From the NCBI RefSeq assembly GCF_003255815.1, contig NC_037671.1, positions 157,981,333 to 158,045,332 of the forward strand: a DNA stretch of 64,000 nt, read 5' to 3'. The translations under genes were made by a program, and so were the position numbers. Positions within the stretch are counted from its first letter, which is position 1. Every line of letters begins with the position of its first letter. The DNA is from Theropithecus gelada (lineage: Eukaryota > Chordata > Mammalia > Primates > Cercopithecidae). The notes below the pieces were generated by a model that saw only the letters and a program-made list of their open reading frames with translations, searched no databases and was not told the origin of the DNA. Below are positions 22,596 to 34,525 of this stretch, in pieces.

Positions 22596-24269
22596 ATTGC
22601 TGTTTAGCCAATGAATATAGTGTGTGAAAGATATGACAACACAATTGATTGCTCTGTAATTATAAATTACCCCCTCTGCTAATTACAATGAAGTTTTTGG
22701 AAGATTTTTAAAATGAAGCAGTACATTTCTTTATGGGAAGATTATGTCACGTTTTCTAACTGATTTTGTAAATCCCATTAAAAAAACTCCTCTGTTATTA
22801 GAAATGACAAATATCAAAACTACAATTTTAGACTGAAATATAAATATATATGTTTCAGTAAATATATAAAAATATATATATTATATATAAATATGTATTT
22901 ATATAATATATAAATGTATACATTAAATATAAATATATTAAAAAGTGTATATATATACTTTTTGGGGGATAAGAAGCATTAAAATAAATGAAGTAGAATA
23001 ATTAAAAGCTGTATGTTTAGCTGGTAATTTTTGGAATGGCACAGATTTTGTCATACACTGTGGTATTCAAAAAAGCCCAGATTTGTCCCAAGTAAATAAA
23101 GAAATGTCTTTTAAATGCTTTCACCTCTAAAAGTCTGGTTTAGTGGTTTTAATACTTTCTTATGTTGATATATCAGGATATGTATCTTGTGCAAAGTGTG
23201 GCAAGAACAGTATGTTTACATCAGTGAAGTATGTGGTAACTGGAAGGGCCTAAAAATTGTGATTTATGTTGGCTCATGACATTTTTTTTTTTAAAGTACA
23301 TTGACTTTGTGAGAATTTTTATATAAGTAAATCAAACAAATTCTGGTTTTCATTTCTAATGCTATTTGATTATTTTGTATAATCAAACTTTTTTTTTTTT
23401 TGCACCAGAAGTAGTGTAATGATTAATATATCCTACCTCATACTTATTTTAAAGATGAAATTTTAGGTTTTTAATTCAAAGACCCCATTGTGTACTTATC
23501 CTATAAAATGAATGGACTCTGTGCATTAAAATTTTTTACCAAATATATATGGTTTTGTGAAATGACAAAATGACTAAAGGATGGCTCAGAATCGCTAATG
23601 GACTTTTAAAAATTGGTGAAATATCAGAAATCTTGGGAATGTATGACTTTGGAGAAGGATAATGCGTAGTAGTGATCGCTATCATTTATTATCAGCAGAA
23701 TGGCAGAACCCAATAAATAATTCACTGTCTTAAGGACCTGCTGATACCTAGTGAATCCCTGTGTCATCATCAGCATTATTTAAAAGATGGCACAGAAGGT
23801 AACATCTGGGAGCCAATTCATCATTTAATTAAATTATCCTGTAATGAAATCTTCTGTAATGAGATTAATTTTAATTATTAATCAGGAGTTGACATGGGCA
23901 CAAGGCACCATGAATAATAAATGAAAGGCTCTGTCTGTTCCATTTCTAAGAAAGGACCTACTTTACTGCAGCGGTGCTTTTTATACAGCCGTGCTGAGTC
24001 CTCACAATGTGCCATCCAAGAAGATGGCTTGATTTTTATTTCAGAACCTAGAGAGAGGATAATTGACCAAGCCTTCAGATTTGGATTCCAAATTGTTGAA
24101 GCAATTTTAAATTTTAAAAATATTTTGAGGATGTCAAGAATAGAAAATGCTTTTCAGAGCATTTGGGGATTCCTAATTCAGGGACAAAAATGTCACCTTT
24201 TAAAGGCCAAAAATAGGTAATGCAGTCACATTCTGGTATCAACTATAGGTATGTTATTGTGCTCTTGTG
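22596..24269. other. unique AT-rich sequence with TA-rich tract
   Basis: Contains the TA-rich tract at 22839-22962 and T runs at 23282-23293 and 23389-23401. The 99-codon ORF at 23921-24220 has no recognisable domain and is plausible by chance. Confidence 0.4.
22839..22962. repeat. AT-rich / (TA)n low-complexity tract
   Basis: About 120 bp almost entirely of A and T, with several overlapping TATA palindromes. Confidence 0.9.
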
Positions 24270-24377
24270 TAGATGGTCTGTCAGTTCCTGACCCCCCCAG
24301 ATCTGCACCAGTGGAGAGTCACTGCCTCCGACCAGGGTTATATGGGTACTAAGGAGAAGGCAAATCAGCGGACTTAC

Positions 24378-24505
24378 CTATACTTCAGTGGGAACTCAGC
24401 AGTGCCCTGGAGTACTGGCTCTCCACGTGGTCACCAAACAGAAGCCTTCCTCGAGACTCTGGCCATATCGCCCAGTTCTTTTGGCTTCTCCTTTCCCTTA
24501 GTTGC
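24378..24505 (-). other. exon-like segment with splice-site pair (candidate)
   Basis: On the minus strand an acceptor 'cttctattcag' precedes 24505 and a consensus donor TATAG|GTAAGT follows 24378, enclosing 128 bp of clearly higher GC than the surroundings. Every frame contains a stop, although one is open for about 120 of the 128 bases. If spliced, it would more likely be a non-coding or terminal-coding exon. Confidence 0.25.
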
Positions 24506-24639
24506 CTGAATAGAAGATGGCCATAAAGAGGAGGCTTGAGTCCAGTTCTTTGAGGCCATGGAAATCAGGGTTAGGGCCAAAGTAACAGGAAAGCAGACAG
24601 AGGGTTTTTAAGAACAAAGCAAAACAGAACCTGTTTGTC

Positions 24640-24860
24640 TCATCCCCCTAAATTAAAGCTCTTCATTGGATTTTTAATTTTATTTGAACTAAACTCAAAG
24701 CTTCTCCCACTCCTTCAGCTTTATTTCAGCCTATGCCTGTTGTGCCTCCTTTTCCCACTTCTCTCACCTCTGTGCGTTCTCCTCGGCCTACATATTCATT
24801 GTGCTACACTCTGTGTGATATTATTTTAGGAATTTGAAAGTGCTAAGACTTCTTCGACTT
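24640..24860 (+). repeat. L2 LINE, 5'-ward piece
   Basis: 'actaaactcaaagcttctccc' and 'tcctcggcctacatattcattgtgctacac' fit a decayed sense L2; it continues after the Alu at 25225. Confidence 0.45.
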
Positions 24861-24872
24861 TGAGGCTTTCTT

Positions 24873-24880
24873 TTCTTTCT

Positions 24881-24913
<33 letters not shown>

Positions 24914-25212
24914 AGACCAGTCTTGCTTTGTCACCAGTGTCACCAGGCTGGAGTGCAGTGGCTGTGTCTTGGCTCACTGCTGTCTCCGCCTCCTGGGTTC
25001 AAGCTATTCCCCTGCCTCAGCCTCCTGAGTAGCTGGGACTACAGGTATGCGCCACCATGCCCAGATGCTTTTTTTTTTTTTTTTTTTGATATTTTAGTGG
25101 AGACGGAGTTTTACCATGTTGGCCAGGATGGTCTCAATGTCCTGACCTCGTATCAACCCACGTTGGCCGCCCAAAGTGCTGGGATTATAGGCGTGAGCCA
25201 CCGCGCCCAGCC
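24873..25212 (-). mobile_element. AluS-type element with expanded mid-element poly-T
   Basis: A perfect 12-bp target-site duplication, TGAGGCTTTCTT, at 24861-24872 and 25213-25224. CT-rich plus T tail at the left; a second T run of 18 or more at 25070-25087 is the expanded central A-rich linker. Ends 'ccgcgcccagcc'. Confidence 0.97.
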
Positions 25213-25224
25213 TGAGGCTTTCTT

Positions 25225-25625
25225 ATGTGCAGTTGTTTAGTCAGTTCAGTTTCTGCTGCCTTCTCTTGGATTTTTCCAGATGTGCTCCTACTCATCCTTC
25301 AGGACCTAGCTTAAATGTCACGTCCACTGAGAAGCCTTCCCAGATTCCCAGTCTAATTTCTTCCAGTTTGTTATGTTCTCTCATGGCATCCATTGATTCA
25401 TTAAATATTGTGCTAAATTATTTTAGACCTACCATGTGCCAAGGCTTTTGCTTTCCTTCCTACAACTTATCAAAATGTGTAATTATATAGTCATCCTCTA
25501 TGATTATTGATTTATCTCTCCCGCTAGACTGTAGTAAGCCTTGAGGAGGCAACGATCATGCTGAAACCTTGGCACCTTGCCTGGTACATAGTATTCCCTT
25601 AATGAATACTTGATAAATGAATGAA
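25225..25625 (+). repeat. L2 LINE 3' part
   Basis: 'catccttcaggacctagcttaaatgtcac' and 'ccactgagaagccttcccagattcc' are typical L2, as is the end 'gcctggtacatagtattccc..aatgaatacttgataaatgaatgaa'. About 60 bp of extra sequence sits near 25385-25445. The Alu at 24873 split this L2. Confidence 0.85.
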
Positions 25626-25654
25626 AACAACAGAGATGAGAACTTAACAATTTA

Positions 25655-25845
25655 ATCTGTCAGACACTTGAAGGAGCCCCCTTAAGAGGCAATGCGTTTT
25701 CCATCCATGGAAATGTTTAAAAAGAGACTAGACAACTCTGTGTTAGATTTGCCTCCAGAGAGAGGACTGACGCATGAGAAAGGAAATTGAAATAGATGAC
25801 CATAACAGTTTACTCTAATTCTGTGTGGTGATGGTTCCAACAGCT
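25655..25845 (+). repeat. L3/CR1 LINE fragment
   Basis: 'ccttaagaggcaatgcgttttccatcc', 'gaaatgtttaaaaagagactagacaactctg' and the terminal 'ctaattctgtg' follow the L3/CR1 3' end. Confidence 0.6.
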
Positions 25846-26256
25846 AGGAAATAATCAATCAATAGTTGCTTATTAATTGACTAAGACATTGCATCTACTT
25901 GGTGACAGTCTCTCAATATTTGCTTTCTTGAAGAAATTGAATATTGTTTCTAATTTATTCTTTAAGCATTTATTCAGAATACTGTGAAAACTGAGACAAC
26001 TGGTTCAATGTTTTAGCCACAGCAATGTCTAACACCAAAGAATCCCTGATTCTTTTTTTCCTTTTTTTTATACTAATTGTGTTAGCAAGAACACTTGTCT
26101 TAATATATTACAATAGTGATGAATGTATAGAAAAAGGAAAATAAGTAACATGATAATTGTAGTGAGTAATATCTGACTAGGTTGTACTATAAATTTTGAG
26201 CGTTACTACTATGTAAAGACAAACATTTTGCAGATAGCTAAGCTAATCTTGCCTTC

Positions 26257-26290
<34 letters not shown>

Positions 26291-27714
26291 GACAAGGAAC
26301 TTTACTGGTGGGCTGGGTGTATACTAAGGAAATCTTTCTTTTAATTGGTAAAATTCCACTGCTCTCAGCTATCTTTCAATCTTGACCACTTAGTGTAATT
26401 AAAAAGACAGAGCAGAACAACTTTGAGCCTCCTTATAATTCTCCAGCCCAGTTTGCCATTCAGTCCGTGAAAATTAGTCAGTCTTTGGGGAGACTATTTC
26501 CCACAGAGCTTAATCACTTTAAACTTACAAGACAACAGAAGTTTGAATTAGCAGATGCATATGCTAAAAGAAAAACATCTTTTTTAAAAAGTCCGATTTT
26601 AAAGACTAAATTGTCCGTGATGTGTCTCAAAGGCACATAGGGACAGAATTCGTGTAACTCCTCACTTTCCTGTGCCTGAGAGAAGAGAGTCAAACCACCA
26701 GTGTTTTGGAACCAGAGATTTAAAACAACCTAGTCCAGAATGGAACTTTTCTTTCAACACGATTTGTCCATTTGCAGGTTAGTGGTAATAGTAAGACTGT
26801 CACAGTAGGATTTTTTTTGTTGTTCTTGAGGGATATCTGGAAATTGTATTAGTAATTGTGATTAGCAGGCTCTGCCTGAATGTATTTTCCTGCTACCATG
26901 TGTCTGGTTGGCATGTGTCACCAGGGCTGAACATTTTAGCACAAACTCGAAGTTGTATTGTGTTTCAGTAGTTTTCCTACATGAGTCTGCATTTGCCAAT
27001 CTACCTATTTGATCTCTTAGCAAGGAAAAAAGAACCCTAGTGACCTGCACCAAATTCTTTATAAATAAATAGGCTATTGAAAATAAACCTAACAAAGGCT
27101 TATTTTATTAAGGCTGTATTATGTACTCTGAAGATCTTGGTAAGTATTAGTATAAATATTAGAAATAGTACCTATATAAAGAATATTTTATGATCCAGTT
27201 GTCTTTGGTTGAAAATTTGCTTTTACTGCTGAAATTTAAAAATCAAGCCAACGACTGAGTTACATACAGCTCTAGCTAATAAAGAATACTCTTTAGCTAC
27301 CTTTTGGAGTGAGAAGTCATCAAAGTGCTAATTGACCATTTGATATGGCTTTTGCTATGGGACGGTGTGTTTGTTATGTGAGATAATTCTTATTCCACAA
27401 AAGAAAGGATAATTATATGTAGGTATGGCTGATGACCTGGAAGAGGCCTTTTTGCCTTTCCTTTTTTCAAGAAAGTTTATTGATCTGGATCACTAAAAGA
27501 AAATTAAACATCTAAAAAAAATCTAGAAGAACTGCAGCAGTGGTTCAGCAATGCACCTCTGTATACCTAGGGCTTTGCTTCTCCTTTTTGGCTAATTACA
27601 GAAGGACTCAACAATAAGTGCTCAAGACTTATAGTTTATGCATCTTTATATACACTTTCATTCTATCTTTAAATTGTCCTAAACAAAAATAAAAATAATT
27701 AGTAACATTATTCA
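25846..27714. other. unique sequence with T29 run
   Basis: A pure run of 29 T lies at 26260-26288. It is not followed by an Alu, L1 or identifiable mRNA sequence, and no flanking target duplication was found. No gene seen. Confidence 0.45.
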
Positions 27715-28275
27715 TTGGGTTCATTTAATTTGTTTAATGGATATTTATTGAGGATCCTACTAAATGCCAGGCACTGTTCCTGATGAACAAATGATAGATT
27801 CTGTTCTTGCCCTCATGTTGCTTGCAATCAAGTTGTTAAGAGAGGGATAAAACAAATAACCATGCAAATAAGTATACAATCCAACTGTCTTAAGTGCCGC
27901 AGAGTTAGGTAAGTAGTTAAATGATTTCTCTGAGGAAGGGATTGATTGAAGACTAAAACTAATAAATAGGAGATAAGTGGGAAGAGGTTCTTGGAGAGGA
28001 CATTCTAGGTGGAGGAATAATGTGCACACTCTGTAGGGGGAGGGAGCATGGTGCATTGTGAATGGAACCCCGAAAACAAAGTGAAGCATGTGGGTGCAGT
28101 AAAGCTATGCAGGTAAGTAGGGACCAGGAAGGACATCAAGCACTTATAGGCCACATTTAGGGTCTTTTTTGTCTTCATCCTAAGAGCAATAGGAAGGCTT
28201 TAACAAGTTAAAGAGAGAGTGAGTGAGTATTGCTTTTATCAAAGGTGACTTTGGCTGTACTTGTAGACCATAGGT
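27715..28275 (-). repeat. L2 LINE, antisense, 3' part
   Basis: It begins with the antisense 3' terminus ('atatttattgaggatcctactaaatgccaggcactgttcc' at 27740-27780) and runs through 'ggaccaggaaggacatcaagcacttataggcca' into 'ggtgactttggctgtac'. It is interrupted at about 28275 by an L1M and resumes at 29520. Confidence 0.85.
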
Positions 28276-28284
28276 TAGAGGCAT

Positions 28285-29235
28285 TAATAAAGGATAAAAC
28301 ATAGTGATTGTGATTTATTATAACACAAATGGAATAAATTAAAATTCATGATTCCAAAATGATGCTTGAGGATTGGCTAGGATAGAAGAAAGCTCTGCTT
28401 TACAAAAAAATGTCAACTATTATAAATAGAAAGAATGATGGAGTGTCACCAGTTTTACAGTTCCCAATAGGATGACTGATCAGAGTATCATTAACAGATG
28501 CTAAAATTGTTAGAGGAATGCTTTTGGGGAGTAATATATTCCTGTGATGCCAAAATACTGCTCTAAAGACTGTTTACTAATAAGAGAGGAAAAATGTGAC
28601 TTTACAGTGATGATATCTTAGGGTCACCACTTTAATCAAGGGATTAGATTTAACTTCACAAATAGTGGTACAGCCTGGTATCACAGATTATGTGATGTGA
28701 TACAATATGGAACACGTAACCTTACAAATGAAATGCTTCTACCGAAGAAGAAAAAAGTCAAACCTGACAACGATCAAGCCTCTAAACAGAATTCTGAGTC
28801 TGTAGAGAATGTAAGAAATGGAGGATGAGTTAAATTATAACATAAGGTGAGACATTCTATAAGAATCCTGGACTGGATATTTCAGACAAGATTAAAGACA
28901 TGTAACAGTAAAGCATTGTATTTTGGTTTTAGAAAGCTATCAAAGACCTTCTTAGGACAATTGCAGATATTAGAGGATTTTATGGTGTTGTTAATTCTTA
29001 TAGGTTTGATAATAAGCCTAGTCTTAGGAGATCATGTGTATTTACTGGTGAAATCTGACATATGCAACTTATTTCCAAATGATTTAAAAGCAATGATACA
29101 TATAAGATACAGATAAATATAGAAACATGTTAAGAACTGTGGAATCTTGGAGGATAATATCTAAGCGTTCATTGTACTAATCTTTCAATTTTTTTTGTAT
29201 CTATGAAAATTTTTACAATAAAACGTCGGAGAGAG
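28285..29235 (+). mobile_element. L1M 3' end inserted in L2
   Basis: About 950 bp of an old L1 3' end in sense orientation: 'aaagctatcaaagaccttctt' near 28932, 'taataagcctagtcttaggagatcatg' near 29010, and the terminus 'tcattgtactaatctttcaa..atgaaaatttttacaataaaa' at 29169-29224. L2 sequence lies on both sides. The 89-codon ORF at 28847-29116 is a by-product. Confidence 0.8.
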
Positions 29236-29519
29236 AGAGTAGATTTCAGGCTGGGTAGTTACTTGCTTCACCCTGTGCATCTGGCCGAAAACAGAGTTTC
29301 TGGTCCTTGGCTAACTACAGCTGTTTGGTAAATCTTTCACCAACTCAGAAAGTCACCCTGACATCTAAAACCCCAATCTGTGAAGGTTGTGCTGACATTG
29401 TCAGTGTAAATGTGTGTTGTGTGGTCTGAGTCTCAGTCTGTGGATTCCTCCAGCAGGAACCTGGGGCTTAGGGTTGGTTAGTGTCTGTAGCAGAGAGAGT
29501 CTTTGTGCTTGGTTTAAAC
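29236..29519. other. unassigned insert between L1M and L2
   Basis: Not recognised as L1 or L2; about 47% GC. May be a separate insertion or decayed L2. Confidence 0.35.
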
Positions 29520-29850
29520 CACGCAGAATGGATGGCTGTGGAACACCAGTGAGGAGGCTATGTGATAGACCTGATAGCAGAAAATGTGATTGCTTCGTAC
29601 CAGGATGCTGGTGATGAGAGAGAGAAGCACAAGATGTGAGAAATGAATAAATTTTAGGTGGTAAAAAAATGACTGGACTTCATATTATATTGTTAATAGG
29701 GGAATAAGACAGAGAGGGATTTAATGCATGACTCCTGGTTTTTTATTTGTATACATGGAGGAATGTTGGTGTGAGACACAGAGGTCAGAACTCTGAAAGT
29801 GGGCAAGTTTGGGAAGGAAGATCCAAGGTTTGGTACTAGACATCATGGGT
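29520..29850 (-). repeat. L2 LINE, antisense, 5'-ward continuation
   Basis: 'ccagtgaggaggctatgtgatagacctgatagcag' and 'atgactcctggttttttatttg' match the antisense L2 reverse-transcriptase region that should follow 28275. Confidence 0.65.
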
Positions 29851-31064
29851 TTTGAAATAAAAATGGAAATGCATCATTTGTATAGATTGGGTAGTTAAAC
29901 ACAGCTCAGATGTAAAAATAGACCTTCAGAAAGTACTGTAGTACATTAATTTTGCACAAAGTAGCACTAATTTGGAACACATCTCTCATTGCTCTCACTT
30001 AAAGCATTTTCAAGACAAATAATAAACTTTTTAATGGCAACATTGTAGAAAGCACTTTTCTATGCTGTTCTCTAGGAAACTCTGCTATATAAAAATATTA
30101 TATACGCTATTCCTTTTTCAGAATTTGTTCAGATATAAAGGGGAACATTAATTCTTTGTAGGAATTAGAAAAAGCTAAATACTTACTTGAAAGCTTACTT
30201 CGTGGGCTTACCATCTAGTCTTTAGCTTAAAAATTACCAAAATATTTCTACCACAAGTAATAGACAGCCATTTTAGAAACATTGAAAATTTTTAATGAGT
30301 AAATAGAAAAAAAAGTTGCTCAATTTTACTAGCATTTGATGCAGATAATTTGTACTCATTTTAAACTCAAAATCTATTTGTATCTTACATGTAGTGAATG
30401 AAATGATTACTTTTTGTACAATCTATGTGTATTTTACTATAGTTATTCAATGAGCGGTAACTAGATGGTTTATGTCACTTCACTTGAATGTGTATTGATA
30501 TCCCAGGATGGCTCTGTCAGGAAGTTTTCTACTTATTTATAGTGATAACAGTTCATACAAATTAAGCCTTTCATTTTTACTGCTAGAAGTTAGATATCAT
30601 AATCATTCAGCCTCTATTAAAGCTATAGCCACAAAAAAATGACATAAAACCATGAATCCTGCTACAACACTTTGGATGTGTTGTACTTTTACCCACTGTC
30701 ACAAATAATTTAAAATAATTTCTAAGGAAACATTATGGCAGCCCCAGTTGGTAGTGCTTAGCGTTTCACTACAGCATGATGACTATAGAAGAGTAATAAT
30801 TTTAGTTCTTGCTAAAACTAAACAATATTACATGGATGCACATACACATAATACAATTCAGAAAATTATCACCAATTGCTTCTTTTTTTTGTCTCCTCAG
30901 AAATGGGCAGAGGGATTATGTACTCAAAATATAAACCCTTAAGAATCAGGTTTATCCTGTAAAGAAGGTGATGTCTCTGGGCATCACTTGGCTCTTTTAT
31001 AAATTGTCACTTCATTTTTATCATTATCAGAAAACTTTATTAGATGCAGAAATCAGTGCTGGGG
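29851..31064. other. unique AT-rich sequence
   Basis: No gene or repeat family recognised. Confidence 0.4.
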
Positions 31065-31165
31065 GTGCAGGGTCAGGTAAGGAAAGCATGTGCTGTGTAT
31101 CAGGACACCTGGGTTCTGCGCATACTGGGCCACAGACTTGTCATATGTCTCTACTTAAGTCATTA
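31065..31165 (+). repeat. MIR SINE fragment, sense
   Basis: 'aggacacctgggttctgcgcatactgggccacagacttgtcatatg' fits the MIR core. Confidence 0.55.
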
Positions 31166-32435
31166 TTGATGAAATCATTGTTAGGTGAGAGTTTGCATAG
31201 CCTGTATAGGGAACTAACTAAGTAGTCAGAAAAAGGAACTAAAGCAGGGCAAGGTAGTAGAGTGCATCAAGATAGACCCCAGGTCCATTTTGTTAGCATC
31301 TCTGAAGGAGACAAGTTCAAATACCAAGTTCAAAGAGCTGGTAGAATGAGTGGAGCTGTATATTCAAAGTACCTAAGCAGTTGCTATTAATACCAGTGTG
31401 AGTGTTCACTGTTTACCTTTAAAGACCAGCAAGTGTGTGATGGTTCCAGTTAGGTCAGACTGTATGGATAGAGGTAGTACAGAGCCATTAGTGGAAGAGT
31501 ATTAAATTTGTTTGTTTTTAGAATTGGGGAAATATGATAACATGTGTCTGCAAAGCAGAGGTTGTCCCTACAGAGGAGAAGGAAATATGCAAGAGAAATG
31601 AGGGGAATGAGTTATACTTGCTTATTGGAAAAATTAGGCTCTGAAAGGATGACCATGGATTCTTGGCTGCCTGATGAAACACAACAGCCAGAAAGGGCCT
31701 ATGGTATGTGGTCAGGGCAGAATGCTCAATAGAATTGTGGTTTTTGAGATGATAAGAAGAGAAAACCTTGTATTTAGAGAGGGCCTGTTAAGAGTTCTAA
31801 CTTGGTTGAACTCTTGGTTGATTAATAACAAGTTAGGACAAGTCCAGTTAGGTGTTTATAGGTAGCTAAAGTAGATAAAAACTGGGAAGACATTGACTTT
31901 GAGGCAGTGAAGGACTGTGCTTACAAGGCAGAAAAGCTTAGTAACATGATGTCAAATCATCAGGGACAGTGGCCAAGGATGGATTACAGAGGTGCATAAA
32001 GTAGTAGCTAAAACCAACAAATAGGTTTGGAAGAGTGCTCCTGGGATTGATAGAATTTAGCAACCAGTAGGGGTAGAGGTTTGTATTCATAGTATTCATA
32101 TAAGTGGTGAAAAGACTTAAAAGAGAAGGGGATGTTACGTCACAATATCAGAAGTTAGCATATCCATTAGAGGGGTTAAAAGGAAATAGTCTCTAATGTT
32201 AAGACTGTATATAGGCTTAATGTGTTAAAACATGGGCAAAAGTTCATTCCCTGCTTTTTCTGTGTACTACAGGGATTGTAGATATAGACACAGAAAAACA
32301 ATTTAAAAGTGAAGCAACGGATGGTATAATCCTGTGTCCTGTTCTTTGCCAAATTGATTTTGGACTATCCCTCTGGATGCAAGAATGGTTCTTCTGCTGC
32401 CTTTGCCTCTTTTCACATCTACGTCTTTTTTTCAG
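31166..32435. other. unique sequence
   Basis: Purine-rich on the plus strand with several small ORFs; no family recognised. Confidence 0.4.
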
Positions 32436-32541
32436 GACTTACGCTATTTGAAAGGGCCTGGACATAGGCATGCTTTACCTAGATTGTTTTCGAGGTCGTC
32501 TACATTCTTTTGTTCACACTTCTACAGTGTGGTTCCCTCAG
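32436..32541 (+). other. exon-like segment with strong acceptor (candidate)
   Basis: A 40-base pyrimidine-rich tract ending TTTTTTTCAG (to 32435) and a donor CCTCAG|GTAACC (GT at 32542) bracket 106 bp that is open in one frame. Pseudoexons of this kind are common in introns. Confidence 0.2.
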
Positions 32542-32744
32542 GTAACCTAGGCAACTGTTTGCTGTGTTTACTCAGTTCCTTGGTTTGCATAATCTTCCTT
32601 GGATGGTTGCAAGATCTTCTCTTACAATGTGTGTTTTGGGTCTTCAAACCCAGGGTTCATGTCCAGGGTCTGTGCCATGGCAAATGTAAACATAGAAGCT
32701 AGACCTTACCATTTTCTAAGTTTTAGGCTCCACGATAAATAACT

Positions 32745-33490
32745 TCCATTTAAAATCCAGTCCATTAGCAGGTCGTGTTGGCTAAATCTTTGGAATACAT
32801 TCATACTTTAACTGCTCCTTCCCACCCCTTCTAATTTCAGGCTGCTCAGTGGTACAGGCTGAGCCGCCTGGATGTGATTCCTTTCTTCACACAGCAGCCA
32901 GAGGGATTCTTTTGAAAAGTTAGATCAGCAGGCCACTCTTCTGATCTTATCCTCCAGTGGCTTGCCATATGACTCACAGCAAAAGCCAAGGTCTTTATTG
33001 ACCCACAGGGTTTGATATCAAAAACTTCACCACTCCCTCTGACCTCAGCTTTGAGTCCCTCTCCTCTCTTTCCCTCCTCTGCTGCCTCTTGGCTTCTTTT
33101 CTGTTCTCAAGCACAGTTCTGCCTTGGGGCCAGTGCACATCCTTCCCTGGAATGCTCACTTCCCAGATACACATACACTTCCTTCTCTCATGTCTGTGAA
33201 GTCTCTCTATAGATACCACCTTATCAATGGGGCTCACCTACCCTACTTTAACTCCCTCTCACCTCCTTTTCAGTTGCATCTTTCTTGTAGCACTTATCAT
33301 CATCTGACATGCCATATATTTTGTTCCTTTATTTATTATTTTTTGACTTTAAACAAATTTAAGCACTTTAAAAAACAGAGATTTTCGTCTGTTTTCTTCA
33401 TGTTTTATTCCTGCGTACCTACAAAGTGTTTGGAACATGGTAGGTATCCATTAAGTGTTAGTGGAATGGATAAATGATTTGATGGACAGG
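32745..33490 (+). repeat. L2 LINE, long 3' half
   Basis: One of the best-preserved L2 copies here, running from 'aatccagtccattagcagg' (RT region) through 'cacacagcagccagagggattctttt' and 'gatcttatcctccagtggcttgcc' to the terminus near 33420-33470 ('tttggaacatggtaggtatccattaagtgt'). The ORFs at 32995-33477 on both strands are L2 remnants. Confidence 0.92.
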
Positions 33491-34440
33491 TGGATGAATT
33501 TAACCTATATGGTAATTTAAATTTTAAAGGTAAGTGGAAAAGCCAGGATTTATACTCATGCCACATTTTGATCAGAGCAACTGTTCTTTCTACTTTAACC
33601 TGTGAACTATTCTGAGAGATGTGGATGAAACATTAACAGTGGAGCCCTTTATGAAATCCACTATAACATTAAATTTTAAATTCCAGCTGGATTTAGCTTT
33701 ATGGACTTCCAAATAAGAATGGCCTAATAAATTCTAGTTTAAAGGTGTAACATTGAACAGAATTTAGAAAATCATTTTCTCATGTTGAAACAAAGAACTT
33801 TTGCAATAGTTGAATTAAAAAAAAAACATTGACTCACAAATGAATAGCTAGTGGAGGGCAGGATTTCTAGATAAGCAGGACAAACAATCTCCACTGTTTC
33901 TCACCAACCATGGAACTAATGGGGACGGTGGCTTTAAGCCAACTACCACTTAAGGGGAAAAAAAACCTTACCATTCAACAAGTAAAATAGTGTGGAATGG
34001 ATAGCATCTTTGAAATTTGATTTTTAGCAGTCTCCCCAAGTGACTGAATAAATTTTTTCAAACTATTTACTTTTGTATCATGTCTTCTCATAGTGAAATT
34101 CAGGATGAATTTTATGACAGGATTTGGTCTAATGCTGCTGAATTGTCTCATAAATATCTTGACAAGTCATTTGAAACATGCTGGGCTTCTAAAGAGGTTG
34201 ACTGACTTGAAAGCACTATCTTGGAATCATCAGGGCTTAAGGGTAACTTATGGACCCTAAGACAGAGCCCCAAATCAAGATCATAAAATTACAGACAGTG
34301 AGTTGAAATTGAGACCAATCTAGATTGGTACCAACTTTTGTGGGTTTCTTCGGTAGCAGGCTGGAGTGTCAGGTGGCTGGTGCCCTGGAAGCATTTTGGA
34401 TCTCGTACCTACTAGCTAGAATTCATTATTAGATTCAAGG
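33491..34440. other. unique sequence
   Basis: No gene or repeat recognised. Confidence 0.4.
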
Positions 34441-34525
34441 ATGTGTCCAGGCTTTGGGAAGCCCCTCTGGGAACTGGGAAGGGAGGGTCCAATACCCAGA
34501 AGGGCTTGCCAAAGCCTGGGCACAT
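34441..34525 (+). other. long imperfect hairpin (pre-miRNA-like)
   Basis: A 31-nt left arm (34441-34471) pairs with 34495-34525 with one G-U wobble and two internal mismatches, leaving a 23-nt loop (34472-34494). As RNA this would be an 85-nt stem-loop of pre-miRNA size. It is in unique, GC-richer DNA and does not resemble MADE1 or other palindromic MITEs I know. Expression is unknown; a short inverted duplication without function is the alternative. Confidence 0.5.

Noticed and set aside
22839..22962. Replication origin or matrix-attachment site in the AT-rich tract
   Set aside because: Base composition alone is not evidence; recorded only as low-complexity sequence.
24860..25240. 126-codon ORF (Phe-rich start)
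   Set aside because: It is an antisense Alu read in frame; such Alu peptides are common artefacts.
32995..33477. ORFs of 66-117 codons on both strands
   Set aside because: They lie wholly inside an L2 and are not in its original coding frame over any length.
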